DNA of 64,000 nt, taken from positions 124,001-188,000 of the forward strand of contig NZ_JAGGKB010000002.1 of NCBI RefSeq assembly GCF_017873335.1, given 5' to 3'. The notes under the pieces were generated by a model that worked only from the letters and a program-made list of their open reading frames with translations, ran no database searches and was not told the DNA's origin. This document shows, one piece after another, positions 27,745 through 35,863 of the stretch. This stretch comes from Thermococcus stetteri. GTDB lineage: Archaea; Methanobacteriota_B; Thermococci; Thermococcales; Thermococcaceae. Each line of letters starts with the position of its first letter. Position 1 is the first letter of the stretch. Both the position numbers and the translations under genes were made by a program.

Positions 27745-29193
27745 ATGGGAGTCCGGGAAGTAGTCTACGCCATCGAGCGCTGGTTTCCAGAGGTTGAGCG
27801 GCCCAAGAGGCACGTCCCCTTAAAGGAAAAGTTCATGTGGACTGGAATCGTTCTGCTGCTGTACTTCATTCTGGCTGAAATACCCCTCTACGGAATACCC
27901 CAGCAGGTTCACGATTATTTTGCAACCCTTCGTTTCGTGCTCGCCGGTAGGAGCGGCTCGCTCCTGACCCTTGGTATCGGTCCAATCGTTACCGCCAGTA
28001 TAATCATGCAGCTCCTCGTTGGTTCTGAGATAGTTAGGCTTGACCTTTCAAATCCTGAGGACAGGCGCTTTTACCAGGCCACCCAGAGGGTATTCGCCGT
28101 CTTCATGAGCTTTTTCGAGGCGTTCATCTACGTGTTCGCCGGTGCCTTCGGAAAGGTGAACAGTGGAATAGGCGCGTTCCAGACCGTTTCAGTTCCCAAC
28201 GGACCGATCTACATAGGCGTAGGTCTCGCCCTCCTGATCGTTCTCCAGCTCGGTCTGGCATCGACACTGCTCATACTCCTGGATGAGCTTGTGAGCAAGT
28301 GGGGCATCGGAAGCGGTATCAGTCTCTTCATCGCCGCTGGTGTTTCTCAGACTGTTATCTACAAGTCTCTGGCTCCCGTTCAGAGCAATCAGTACATAGA
28401 CCCGCTTACCGGCGAACCTGCGATCGTTGGTGCCATACCGGCTTTCATCCAGCACATCCTGAAGGGAGACATAACCGGTGCTATCTACCGCGGTGGAACG
28501 TTGCCCGACATCGTAAAGCTGACTGGAACGATAATAATTTTCCTTGTGGTCGTCTACCTTGAGAGCATGCGCGTTGAGATACCCCTCAGCTACGGCCGTG
28601 TCACGGTCCGCGGCAGGTACCCGATAAGGTTCATGTACGTCAGCAACATCCCGATAATCCTCACAATGGCCCTCTACGCCAATATACAGCTCTGGGCCAG
28701 ACTGCTTGCCAACTACGGCCACCCAATCCTCGGCCAGTTTGACAGCAACGGCTATCCAGTGAGTGGCTTTGTCATATACCTCTATCCACCCAGGGACATC
28801 TTCCACGTAATCAACGACCCAGTGAGGGCGCTGGTGTACGCGCTGATGACTATATTCTGGTCACTGATCTTTGGGTTCCTGTGGGTTGAGCTTACAGGCC
28901 TTGACGCGAGGAGCATTGCGAGACAGCTCCAGAACGCCGGTCTTCAGATACCCGGTTTCAGGAGGGATCCAAGAATCCTGGAGAGGGTTCTCCAGAGGTA
29001 CATCCCGTACGTGACCTTCTGGGGCTCGTTCACCCTGGCCCTAGTGGCAGTGCTGGCGGACTTCCTCGGTGCCCTCGGTACGGGAACGGGAATCCTCCTG
29101 ACGGTGGGTATCCTCTACAGGTTCTACGAGGAGATAGCCAGGGAACAGGCAACAGAGATGTTCCCGGCCCTGAGGAAGTTCTTCGCCAGGTGA
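27745..29193 (+). CDS. secY: Protein translocase subunit SecY
   Basis: A 482-residue SecY/Sec61-alpha, the pore of the general secretion channel. About ten membrane helices are seen. The segment [20 protein letters not shown] matches the plug and helix 2 region, and [20 protein letters not shown] a late cytoplasmic loop. I chose ATG 27745 with GGGTG six bases upstream; GTG 27736 overlaps it. A 40-base spacer after uL15 has no promoter of note, and T-rich TTTTCCTTTTT at 29196-29206 after the stop probably ends the superoperon. Confidence 0.97.
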   Translation: MGVREVVYAIERWFPEVERPKRHVPLKEKFMWTGIVLLLYFILAEIPLYGIPQQVHDYFATLRFVLAGRSGSLLTLGIGPIVTASIIMQLLVGSEIVRLDLSNPEDRRFYQATQRVFAVFMSFFEAFIYVFAGAFGKVNSGIGAFQTVSVPNGPIYIGVGLALLIVLQLGLASTLLILLDELVSKWGIGSGISLFIAAGVSQTVIYKSLAPVQSNQYIDPLTGEPAIVGAIPAFIQHILKGDITGAIYRGGTLPDIVKLTGTIIIFLVVVYLESMRVEIPLSYGRVTVRGRYPIRFMYVSNIPIILTMALYANIQLWARLLANYGHPILGQFDSNGYPVSGFVIYLYPPRDIFHVINDPVRALVYALMTIFWSLIFGFLWVELTGLDARSIARQLQNAGLQIPGFRRDPRILERVLQRYIPYVTFWGSFTLALVAVLADFLGALGTGTGILLTVGILYRFYEEIAREQATEMFPALRKFFAR

Positions 29194-29195
29194 CC

Positions 29196-29206
29196 TTTTC
29201 CTTTTT
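29196..29206 (+). terminator. Poly-T terminator after secY
   Basis: TTTTCCTTTTT directly follows the secY stop. Archaeal RNA polymerase stops at such T-runs without a hairpin. A TATA box for adkA comes right after it, which supports an operon boundary here. Confidence 0.55.
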
Positions 29207-29211
29207 GCAAA

Positions 29212-29222
29212 ACCTTTTAAGC
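29212..29222 (+). promoter_or_regulatory. TATA box of the adkA operon
   Basis: ACCTTTTAAGC lies about 42-52 bases before the ATG at 29264, with the expected start of transcription near 29245 and GGGTGAGA as ribosome binding site in the leader. Confidence 0.55.
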
Positions 29223-29263
29223 CCGTTTTTGATTATCCTTTGAGAGACCTCTGGGTGAGAGCC

Positions 29264-29854
29264 ATGCCGTTTGTCGTCGTTATCACGGGCATTCCGGGCG
29301 TTGGAAAGAGCACCATAACGAAGCTGGCCCTTAAGAAGACCAGAGCCAAGTTTAGACTAGTCAATTTTGGAGACATAATGTTCGAAGAGGCCGTTAAGAT
29401 GGACCTGGTGAAGCACAGGGACGAAATGCGGAAGCTCGATCCACTGACTCAGAAGGAACTTCAGCTTAAAGCCGCCCAGAGGATAGTTGAGATCGCCCGG
29501 ACAGAACCCGTTCTGCTTGATACCCATGCGACTATCCGGACTCCAGCTGGATACCTTCTCGGGTTCCCAAGGGAGGTTATAGAGATCCTCAATCCAAACT
29601 TCATAGTGATCATTGAGGCTGCTCCAAGTGAGATCCTCGGAAGACGCCTCCGTGACCTCAAGAGGGATAGGGATGTTGAGACCGAGGAGCAGATAGCGAG
29701 GCATCAAGACCTGAACAGGGCCGCTGCCATAGCCTACGCAATGCACTCAAATGCGCTGATCAAAATCATTGAAAACCACGAGGATAAGGGCCTGGAAGAG
29801 GCCGTAAACGAGCTTGTTAAGGTGCTCGACCTGGCGGTGAGTGAGTATGCTTGA
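29264..29854 (+). CDS. adkA: Archaeal adenylate kinase
   Basis: A 196-residue adenylate kinase of the archaeal type, which converts ATP + AMP to 2 ADP. The P-loop GIPGVGKST is at 9-17 and [13 protein letters not shown] is the AMP-binding segment. It is unrelated in detail to bacterial Adk and lacks a zinc lid. ATG 29264 follows GGGTGAGAGCC. Order secY-adk-DUF106-eL34-cmk-eL14 is the usual archaeal one. The stop overlaps the next gene by eight bases. Confidence 0.93.
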   Translation: MPFVVVITGIPGVGKSTITKLALKKTRAKFRLVNFGDIMFEEAVKMDLVKHRDEMRKLDPLTQKELQLKAAQRIVEIARTEPVLLDTHATIRTPAGYLLGFPREVIEILNPNFIVIIEAAPSEILGRRLRDLKRDRDVETEEQIARHQDLNRAAAIAYAMHSNALIKIIENHEDKGLEEAVNELVKVLDLAVSEYA

Positions 29855-30371
29855 GGGGATATACGCTTTCCTTGACAATATATTTGGACCGTTCATAACG
29901 GGCTACCATCCCATGTGGGTCATTACGGTAGCTGGAGCAATAATTGGTGGGACTTACACCCTGATCTACTACTTCTTCACAGATATCGAGAAGCAGTGGC
30001 ACATGCAGAAGCTCGCCAAGGAGCTCCAGAAGGAGATGCGTGAGGCCCAGAAGAGCGGGGACGAAAAGAGAATTAAAAAGGTTCAGCAGAAGCAGATGGA
30101 GCTTATGAAAATGCAGAGTGAGCTTATGCAGCAGCAGATGGTTCCAATGCTCCTAACGCTTCCCATATTCTGGATATTCTTTGGGTGGCTCAGGCGCTGG
30201 TACGTTGAGGTTGGAATAGTCAGAGCTCCCTTCGACTTTTTCCTCTTCGACTGGTTCCATAAGTGGCAGCACTCGGCACTGCCGCCCGACCAGCTCGGAT
30301 ACGTCGGCTGGTACTTCCTAACCAGCTACGCGGTCGGTATGATACTGAGGAAGTTCCTTAATATGGGATAA
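29847..30371 (+). CDS. DUF106 / EMC3-TMCO1-like membrane insertase
   Basis: A 174-residue membrane protein of the DUF106 family, the archaeal YidC/Oxa1/Get1/EMC3 relative thought to insert membrane proteins co-translationally. One helix lies at about 22-44, a cytoplasmic coiled coil rich in Met, Gln and Lys ([20 protein letters not shown]) at 75-105, then helices at ~106-122 and ~150-168. ATG 29847 ([10 protein letters not shown]) follows GGTGAGTGAG inside the end of adkA. Its place next to secY and ribosomal genes fits the role. Confidence 0.87.
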   Translation: MLEGIYAFLDNIFGPFITGYHPMWVITVAGAIIGGTYTLIYYFFTDIEKQWHMQKLAKELQKEMREAQKSGDEKRIKKVQQKQMELMKMQSELMQQQMVPMLLTLPIFWIFFGWLRRWYVEVGIVRAPFDFFLFDWFHKWQHSALPPDQLGYVGWYFLTSYAVGMILRKFLNMG

Positions 30372-30412
30372 ATTTAAAAACGCTCTGCAAAATGAGGTTG
30401 CGAGGTGAGAGT

Positions 30413-30685
30413 ATGAAGCCCATGTACAGGTCAAGGTCATGGAGGAGGAAGTACGTCAGGACTCCCGGTGGAAGGACCGTCATCCACTTCGAGAGGAAGA
30501 AGCCCAAAGTTGCACACTGCGCCATGTGTGGTAGGCCGCTCAACGGCGTCCCGCGCGGCAGGCCAAGCGAGCTCAGGAAGCTCCCGAAGACTAAGAAGAG
30601 GCCCGAGAGGCCGTATCCAAACCTCTGCCCGAGCTGCATGAGGAAGGTCATGAAGGCCCAGGTCAGGGCCGCCATTACGGTTTAA
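30413..30685 (+). CDS. rpl34e: 50S ribosomal protein eL34
   Basis: A 90-residue eL34 with two CxxC pairs (CAMCG and CPSCM) that bind zinc. [20 protein letters not shown] is the conserved start, preceded by GAGGTGAGAGT. An in-frame ATG at 30392 lies before this site and is not used here. Confidence 0.96.
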   Translation: MKPMYRSRSWRRKYVRTPGGRTVIHFERKKPKVAHCAMCGRPLNGVPRGRPSELRKLPKTKKRPERPYPNLCPSCMRKVMKAQVRAAITV

Positions 30686-30696
30686 CGTGGTGCGAA

Positions 30697-31266
30697 ATGC
30701 CGAAGGGCTGCCTCGTCATAACCGTCAGCGGCCTGGCAGGGTCGGGCACAACGACCCTCTGCAGGAACCTCGCCAAGCACTACGGCTTCAAGCACGTCTA
30801 CGCTGGGCTTATATTCCGGCAGATGGCGAAGGAGATGGGCATGACCCTCGAGGAGTTCCAGAAGTATGTGGAGCTCCATCCGGAGATAGACAGGGAAGTT
30901 GACAGGAGGCAGGTCGAGGCAGCCAAGGAGTGCAACGTCGTTATTGAAGGCCGGCTCGCCGGCTGGATGGTCAAGAACGCTGACTTGAAAATCTGGCTTG
31001 ACGCTCCTATAATGGAGCGGGCTAAGAGGGTTGCCAAAAGGGAAGGCATCTCCGTTGAGGAGGCCTTCGTCCAGATAGCCGAGAGGGAGAAGCAGAACAG
31101 GAAAAGGTATTTAAACCTCTATGGAATCGACATCGAGGACAAGTCAATTTATGACTTGATTATTAACACGGCCCATTGGGGCCCCGATGGCGTCTTCGAG
31201 ATCGTGAAGGCCGCCATCGACCACCTTTCCCCCGTCGGTGACGCGGGGGAGGAAGAAAAAAGATAA
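30697..31266 (+). CDS. cmk: Cytidylate kinase
   Basis: A 189-residue archaeal CMP kinase, which phosphorylates CMP and dCMP with ATP. The P-loop GLAGSGTTT lies at 12-20 and VVIEGRLAGWM is the Walker B/CMP-binding region. It lies between eL34 and eL14 as in other archaea. The C-terminal tail GDAGEEEKR is charged and probably disordered. Confidence 0.92.
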   Translation: MPKGCLVITVSGLAGSGTTTLCRNLAKHYGFKHVYAGLIFRQMAKEMGMTLEEFQKYVELHPEIDREVDRRQVEAAKECNVVIEGRLAGWMVKNADLKIWLDAPIMERAKRVAKREGISVEEAFVQIAEREKQNRKRYLNLYGIDIEDKSIYDLIINTAHWGPDGVFEIVKAAIDHLSPVGDAGEEEKR

Positions 31267-31279
31267 GGAGGTGGGATGA

Positions 31280-31531
31280 ATGCCAGCTATTGAGGTTGGA
31301 AGGATTGCCGTCGTTATCGCCGGAAGGAGGGCTGGACAGAAGGTCGTCGTTGCCGACATAATCGACAGGAACTTCGTCCTCGTTACCGGTGCTGGCCTCA
31401 ACAAGGTCAAGAGGAGAAGGATGAACGTCAAGCACCTCGAGCCCCTTCCGGAGAAGGTCAACATCCAGCGCGGCGCTTCTGACGAGGAGATTAAAGCCGC
31501 CCTCGAGCAGGCTGGAATCAGCCTTGAGTGA
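31280..31531 (+). CDS. rpl14e: 50S ribosomal protein eL14
   Basis: An 83-residue eL14 with a KOW/SH3-like fold: [20 protein letters not shown] then [33 protein letters not shown] precedes the ATG. In most Thermococcales I would expect cbf5 next; here an SDR gene intervenes. Confidence 0.96.
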   Translation: MPAIEVGRIAVVIAGRRAGQKVVVADIIDRNFVLVTGAGLNKVKRRRMNVKHLEPLPEKVNIQRGASDEEIKAALEQAGISLE

Positions 31532-31538
31532 ACTGCAG

Positions 31539-31557
31539 GAGGCCTTCTGGCCTCTTC
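31539..31557 (+). terminator. Hairpin plus T-rich end after eL14
   Basis: GAGGCC and GGCCTC pair around TTCT, followed by TTCTTACTTCC. It stands directly after the eL14 stop and before a new promoter, so it may end the adkA operon. Confidence 0.45.
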
Positions 31558-31570
31558 TTACTTCCTAACG

Positions 31571-31580
31571 CTTTTAAGTC
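31571..31580 (+). promoter_or_regulatory. TATA box of the SDR gene
   Basis: CTTTTAAGTC lies 30-39 bases before ATG 31610; transcription is expected to begin close to the GGTGGG ribosome binding site. Confidence 0.5.
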
Positions 31581-31609
31581 CCGTTTCCGAAATCCTTCTG
31601 GTGGGTTTC

Positions 31610-32320
31610 ATGAAAACCGCACTGGTGACGGGTGCAACTGGTGGTATAGGGAAGCTTCTCGTTGAGGGGCTCGTCGAGAGGGGCTATAGGGTTGTCGGTG
31701 TGGCCAGGAACGAAGAAAAACTTCGTGAACTTCAGGAAAGACTGCAGGCTTTTGAATACATAGTTGCCGACCTGACTGCGGAGGACTTTCCCAGCACGAT
31801 TTTGAAGGGGCTCGAGAGGCTCGGTGTGCAAAACATTGACCTTCTCATAAACAACGCGGGCCTTGCGGTAAGGAAGCCCCTTCTTGAGCACTCTGAGGTG
31901 GAGCTGGAGAATCTATTCCGGGTAAATGCCCTTGCACCTGTGGAGCTTACAAGGGCAGTCCTTCCAATGCTTCCGAAGGGTTCGAGTGTGGTGTTCATAA
32001 TCAGCGGCGTGGCCTTCGTCAATGTACCTGAGATTCCCTCATATTGTGCCGCCAAGGGCGCACTCCACTACCTGACTGTAAACCTTGAAAACGAGCTCAG
32101 GGTTAGGGGAATCCATATTATGAGGGTGTACCCCAAGCAGGTTAAGACAGGCTTCTGGAACGGAAAGGTTCCGAAGGGTTCGATAGAGCCGGAAAGGGTT
32201 GCAAGAGCGGTATTGAAGGGGCTTGAAAAGGGCAAGCGGGAGGTTTTCGTACCTGGCTATCTAAAACTCGTCAAGTACCTCCCGAACTGGCCGGTCTTTA
32301 CCTATCGGTTTAAATATTAA
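31610..32320 (+). CDS. Short-chain dehydrogenase/reductase
   Basis: A 236-residue SDR with an N-terminal Rossmann fold: TGATGGIG cofactor motif at about 8-15, NNAG near 82-85, and the catalytic S...YxxxK as FIISGV then SYCAAKG. This is the classical SDR set, so an NAD(P)-dependent oxidoreductase acting on a carbonyl or alcohol. The substrate is unknown. ATG 31610 (MKTALVTGA) follows GGTGGG. It has its own promoter and stands between eL14 and cbf5, an insertion in an otherwise conserved neighbourhood. Confidence 0.85.
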   Translation: MKTALVTGATGGIGKLLVEGLVERGYRVVGVARNEEKLRELQERLQAFEYIVADLTAEDFPSTILKGLERLGVQNIDLLINNAGLAVRKPLLEHSEVELENLFRVNALAPVELTRAVLPMLPKGSSVVFIISGVAFVNVPEIPSYCAAKGALHYLTVNLENELRVRGIHIMRVYPKQVKTGFWNGKVPKGSIEPERVARAVLKGLEKGKREVFVPGYLKLVKYLPNWPVFTYRFKY

Positions 32321-32379
32321 GCTCAGGTTTATAAGGCCGTATCCCGAACTTAGACCGATAACGCTCATTGGTGATGCTC

Positions 32380-33384
32380 ATGGCGAGGGACGAAGTGAGG
32401 AGAATCCTTCCCGCTGACATAAAGCGAGAGGTTCTGGTTAAGGACGAGAAGGCGGAGACGAATCCAAAGTGGGGCTTTCCGCCGGAGAAGAGGCCGATCG
32501 AGATGCACATGCAGTTTGGGATAATAAACCTCGACAAGCCCCCCGGGCCGACGAGCCATGAGGTTGTTGCCTGGATCAAGAGGCTCTTCGACCTGAACAA
32601 GGCCGGCCACGGGGGAACCCTCGACCCCAAGGTCAGCGGGGTTCTTCCGGTCGCTCTTGAGAGGGCCACGAGGGTGGTTCAGGCCCTCCTGCCCGCCGGA
32701 AAGGAGTATGTGGCTCTGATGCACCTCCACGGCGACGTCCCGGAGAACAAAATCCGTGCCGTGATGAGGGAGTTCGAGGGCGAGATAATCCAGAGGCCGC
32801 CCCTGAGGAGCGCGGTCAAGAGAAGGCTGAGGACGAGAAAGGTATACTACATCGAGATACTCGAGATAGACGGCAAGGACGTGCTCTTCCGCGTTGGAGT
32901 CGAGGCTGGTACATACATTCGTTCTCTCATTCACCACATTGGCTTAGCTCTCGGCGTCGGCGCCCACATGGCCGAGCTGAGGAGGACGAGAAGCGGCCCC
33001 TTCAAGGAGGATGAAACTTTAGTGACGCTCCACGATTTAGTTGACTACTACCACTTCTGGAAGGAGGACGGCATTGAGGAGTACTTCAGGAATGCCATCC
33101 AGCCGATGGAGAAGGCTGTTGATCACCTTCCCAAGGTGTGGATCAGGGATTCCGCGGTTGCCGCAGTTACCCACGGTGCTGATCTGGCAGTCCCAGGAAT
33201 CGTCAAGCTCCACAAGGGCATCAAGAAGGGTGACCTCGTTGCTGTGATGACACTGAAGAATGAGCTTGTTGCCCTTGGAAAGGCCATGATGACAAGCGGT
33301 GAGATGCTCAACAAAGGCAGGGGCATAGCCGTCGATGTCGACAAGGTCTTCATGCCGAGGGACTGGTACCCGAAGATGTGGTAG
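32380..33384 (+). CDS. cbf5: tRNA/rRNA pseudouridine synthase Cbf5 (TruB family)
   Basis: A 334-residue archaeal Cbf5, catalytic subunit of H/ACA RNPs (with Nop10, Gar1 and L7Ae) and also able to modify U55 of tRNA. The catalytic aspartate is D82 in HGGTLDPKVSG. GTYIRSLIHHIG and VGAHMAELRRTRSGPF are further TruB motifs. The PUA domain covers about 245-334 and ends FMPRDWYPKMW. ATG 32380 follows GGTGATGCTC. A structured intergenic region of 480 bases follows. Confidence 0.95.
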   Translation: MARDEVRRILPADIKREVLVKDEKAETNPKWGFPPEKRPIEMHMQFGIINLDKPPGPTSHEVVAWIKRLFDLNKAGHGGTLDPKVSGVLPVALERATRVVQALLPAGKEYVALMHLHGDVPENKIRAVMREFEGEIIQRPPLRSAVKRRLRTRKVYYIEILEIDGKDVLFRVGVEAGTYIRSLIHHIGLALGVGAHMAELRRTRSGPFKEDETLVTLHDLVDYYHFWKEDGIEEYFRNAIQPMEKAVDHLPKVWIRDSAVAAVTHGADLAVPGIVKLHKGIKKGDLVAVMTLKNELVALGKAMMTSGEMLNKGRGIAVDVDKVFMPRDWYPKMW

Positions 33385-33582
33385 ACCATTTGCTAAGCAA
33401 AGTTTCATCAAAGTTGGCACGTGTTCTTTCTCTTGGCGATTATTTTGTTGCTTTCCCTTAAAATTCCCTTCCTCACAAGGGGGTTTCTTTATAAGCACCC
33501 GAAGGGCGCAGGAGAGAGTAAACCCATTAAAAAGGAAAGCCCTAAAAACTTGCCCCGTAAACAGCACGTACAAACTCTCTTC

Positions 33583-33644
33583 AGCCCTTCTTAACAGTAA
33601 TTGTTTGGTCAAGCTTTGCGTAAGCAAAGGTTGCTAGGAGGGCT
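33583..33644 (+). repeat. Compound inverted repeat, possible small RNA fold
   Basis: AGCCCT (33583-33588) pairs with AGGGCT (33639-33644), enclosing the perfect hairpin CTTTGC-GTAA-GCAAAG (33614-33629). The 62-base structure lies some 70-130 bases after a TATA-like box. Function unknown. Confidence 0.4.
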
Positions 33645-33810
33645 TCACCCCTTACGCTTCGACTTTGGATCCCATAAAATGATTGTTTGTGCTCTTTTGT
33701 TCACTCTTTTACTCTGGCTTCTTTCGTTTGAATCGGCTCGGATTTTAATGGTTGTAAGTTGAAAATCCTACGAAAAAAAAAACGTTAGTTAATTCAACTA
33801 ATAAAAGAAA

Positions 33811-33821
33811 AGCTTTTAAGG
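33811..33821 (+). promoter_or_regulatory. TATA box of the Cys-rich protein cluster
   Basis: AGCTTTTAAGG lies about 43-53 bases before GTG 33864; the expected transcript starts near 33845 and includes GGAGGTG. It probably drives the small-gene cluster to 36701. Confidence 0.5.
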
Positions 33822-33863
33822 ATTTTAACGTTACATGTAGTGATATCTCCGGAGGTGTCCTCT

Positions 33864-34307
33864 GTGGAGGATTGGGCCAAAAAGGTTTGCGGGGTAGTGT
33901 TGCTAGCTATACTCCTAAGCCTGGGCTTCAACGTTGCCTACGGGGCAAGAAATACGACTGAATTGAAGCCCGAAGAGGCATACTGGGCTCTAGAACTCCA
34001 GAAAGACCTCCCTCCGATAGAGCTTAATGAAACCACAATGGCAATGATTGAAGGTTACTCGAACGAGATAGTTGAGGAGTTCAACAGTGAACTTTGTACC
34101 ATGAGTGACGAAGAAATGCTCCGTGAGGGCCTCACAAAGGAAGATATCAAAAAAGCCAGGGCGTTCTGCAGACTGCCTGATGAGGCAAAGTTGAAAATCA
34201 TCAGAAATAGACTCCTGCTCAGCGTGTACCTAACTAACGCTCGTTGCTCGGCCCTTAAACAAACAGAAATAACGCCAATAATAACTTGTGGAGCGCTGGC
34301 ACGATAA
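33864..34307 (+). CDS. Secreted hypothetical protein, 147 aa
   Basis: Unknown family. Residues 1-27 (MEDWAKKVCGVVLLAILLSL, then GFNVAYG) form a Sec signal peptide with likely cleavage after AYG. The mature part of about 120 residues is acidic and helical with four cysteines (SELC, AFC, NARC, IITC), which may form disulfides outside the cell. I chose GTG 33864 because GGAGGTG lies eight bases upstream; GTG 33840 and 33855 are inside or before that site. It is the first gene of the candidate archaeocin cluster. The mature N-terminus (LKPEEAYWAL) weakly recalls LSEYYWTL in the Cys-rich protein at 35860. Confidence 0.6.
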   Translation: MEDWAKKVCGVVLLAILLSLGFNVAYGARNTTELKPEEAYWALELQKDLPPIELNETTMAMIEGYSNEIVEEFNSELCTMSDEEMLREGLTKEDIKKARAFCRLPDEAKLKIIRNRLLLSVYLTNARCSALKQTEITPIITCGALAR

Positions 34308-34324
34308 ATGCTGAGGTGATCCGC

Positions 34325-34993
34325 GTGAAGCGTTCTAAGACTCTGTACTTCGCCCTTCTTATCTTTTTTCTGTTGATAGCTGGTGGGACATATTACCTCC
34401 ACGGCCGGAGTTCTGGCAATATGGTGGAACCCGAGATAAAGTTCAACGCCACTAACCTTAAGCCTCTCAATTCAAACCTGACACTTGTGTACAGGTCGCG
34501 CGAATATTCCAATGGGGAATTGGTTCAAAACTCGACGAGAATCTTTACGATATCCAGGAAGGGAAACGATATTATCATGGTTGAGAGGTTCAGGACGGAG
34601 TGGTGGCAACCCAGCTACTCACTTTATGAAGGAACTACTCATGCTGAAATAGCCAATTCAACTCCAATAATATATCAGCCGGACGGTTCCATCTTTGTTA
34701 AGGGAAAGCGGGCCGGGGTTGACCTTTTCAGGATTGGGTATCCCTATTCTCCCGTATTCGAGCAGCTGAAGGCTGAAAAGGGCCATACACTCAGGTTATG
34801 CTGCGCCAATCTCACTGTGGAGAATGTGAGGACTATAAATGGGAGGGAGTGTATTATAGTGAAAGCAGAAACTGAAGATGCCACCCTCAAACTTGTCATC
34901 GACGCCAAGACGCGCCTGCTCCTATGGAGATGTGGGTTGTCAGGAGACCAAAGGAGTTGCCAGTGGGAAGAGTGGCTAATCTCTTCCAAATAA
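34325..34993 (+). CDS. Membrane-anchored extracellular hypothetical protein, 222 aa
   Basis: Unknown family. A short basic start (MKRSKT) and one helix at about 7-27 anchor a ~195-residue domain outside the cell. That domain has several NxS/T sites and beta-type patterns, such as LTLVYRSREYSNG and IFTISRKGND, and five cysteines in its last third (LRLCCAN, GREC, WRCG, RSCQW). It could be an immunity or processing partner in the cluster. GTG 34325 is chosen because GAGGTGAT lies four bases upstream, 18 bases after the preceding stop. Confidence 0.6.
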   Translation: MKRSKTLYFALLIFFLLIAGGTYYLHGRSSGNMVEPEIKFNATNLKPLNSNLTLVYRSREYSNGELVQNSTRIFTISRKGNDIIMVERFRTEWWQPSYSLYEGTTHAEIANSTPIIYQPDGSIFVKGKRAGVDLFRIGYPYSPVFEQLKAEKGHTLRLCCANLTVENVRTINGRECIIVKAETEDATLKLVIDAKTRLLLWRCGLSGDQRSCQWEEWLISSK

Positions 34994-35061
34994 ATCCCTT
35001 CACCTCATTTTTGAGCATGGCTCACTACCACTCTACTCTACCTCTCTTTGGAGGGCTTCCC

Positions 35062-35385
35062 ATGCAGGGAGGAAGGGGCATCAAGCTGATAATTGAGACC
35101 GTTGTTGGCTTAATCGTCATCTTCATAGCGCTTCTCTTTTTGGTCGCCCATGGTAATGGAGAGACCATCGATGCGGGACTCCTCGTGACGATGTTTGTTC
35201 TGTTGGTTCCTTTCGGGATTTCGGCGGTCTTTTTCATTGGCCGTTATCTTAAGAAGCACGGCTATCGTAGGGAAGATGTTAAGCGGCTCCATGTAATCAT
35301 CGAAGAGAACTGGGGCAGGGACAGGTTCGCAAGGGATGTGCAGGAAATAATTGGCTATCACCTAAATCGCCTGGTGGTTTCTTGA
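35062..35385 (+). CDS. Small two-helix membrane protein, 107 aa
   Basis: No recognised family. Two hydrophobic helices at about 8-30 and 38-60 are followed by a charged cytoplasmic C-terminal helix region (RREDVKRLHVIIEENWGRDR). ATG 35062 (MQGGRGIKLI) follows TGGAGGG; a longer frame upstream has no good start. It stands one base before the next membrane gene, so the two are co-translated. A role in export of, or immunity to, the Cys-rich peptide is possible by context. Confidence 0.55.
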   Translation: MQGGRGIKLIIETVVGLIVIFIALLFLVAHGNGETIDAGLLVTMFVLLVPFGISAVFFIGRYLKKHGYRREDVKRLHVIIEENWGRDRFARDVQEIIGYHLNRLVVS

Positions 35386-35386
35386 T

Positions 35387-35863
35387 ATGGCGCTCCTTTT
35401 GACTGGAAATGCTATGGAGGCTGCAATTTCCGTGGTCGCGATGTTTCTGGAAATTTTCGCGTTTATTCCACTCTTCACGGTCATGACCCCGTGAGTAATA
35501 GGGATTCCCCTCTTGTTATACGTTCTCTTTTCTAGAAAGGATGAAAATTCCTGGGGGATAACATTGGCCAAGAACACTGGCCTATGGATTGCAAAGGCTT
35601 CCCTGTTTGGTGCTGGCTTGATAGTTGGTGTATATCTCCCGGGACACAGGGTAGAACGCTCTTCCCTTGAGATTGTCGAGCGTCTTTTGAAGCTGGGTAG
35701 AAGTGACTACCTCATCAAAGACCTTCTTCTGTCCGCCCAGAGTGTCGCCTTTGGTGCCGTTGAGGCTTACCTCTTCCCGAAGCGGAGAAATCTGAGCTTT
35801 GTTGTCCTCCTGGTTGTAGCTGCCTTGGGTGGAGTTATTGCTGGGAACATGTTTTTAAAATGA
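35387..35863 (+). pseudogene. Membrane protein gene split by an in-frame TGA
   Basis: A single reading frame of 158 codons plus stop is interrupted at codon 36 by TGA (35492-35494). Before it: MALLLTGNAMEAAISVVAMF through FTVMTP, a hydrophobic helix. After it, with no frame change: VIGIPLLLYVLFSRKDENSW and on through two more helices to IAGNMFLK. A protein of about 158 residues with four or so helices is the likely original. Only a TTG at 35513 without a ribosome binding site could restart the second half. Its stop overlaps the ATG of the Cys-rich gene (ATGA). Either a nonsense mutation, read-through, or a sequencing error. Confidence 0.6.

Larger units (their letters stand above)
33385..33863. 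other. Structured gene-free region between cbf5 and the archaeocin-like cluster
   Basis: No convincing gene in 479 bases. It holds two related palindromes (TTTGCTAAGCAAA at 33389-33401 and CTTTGCGTAAGCAAAG at 33614-33629), a TATA-like TTTCTTTATAAGC at about 33483-33495 with no gene after it, and a long stem-loop at 33583-33644. The far end is very AT-rich and carries the promoter of the next gene. A small RNA transcribed from about 33515 is possible. Confidence 0.45.

Noticed and set aside
33335-33637. Plus-strand frame of 100 codons starting inside cbf5
   Set aside because: The first part is cbf5 in another frame and the rest is structured intergenic sequence; no ribosome binding site.
35492-35494. 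TGA as a selenocysteine codon
   Set aside because: Selenocysteine is not known in Thermococcales, no SECIS-like element is seen, and the site is in a membrane helix without redox context.
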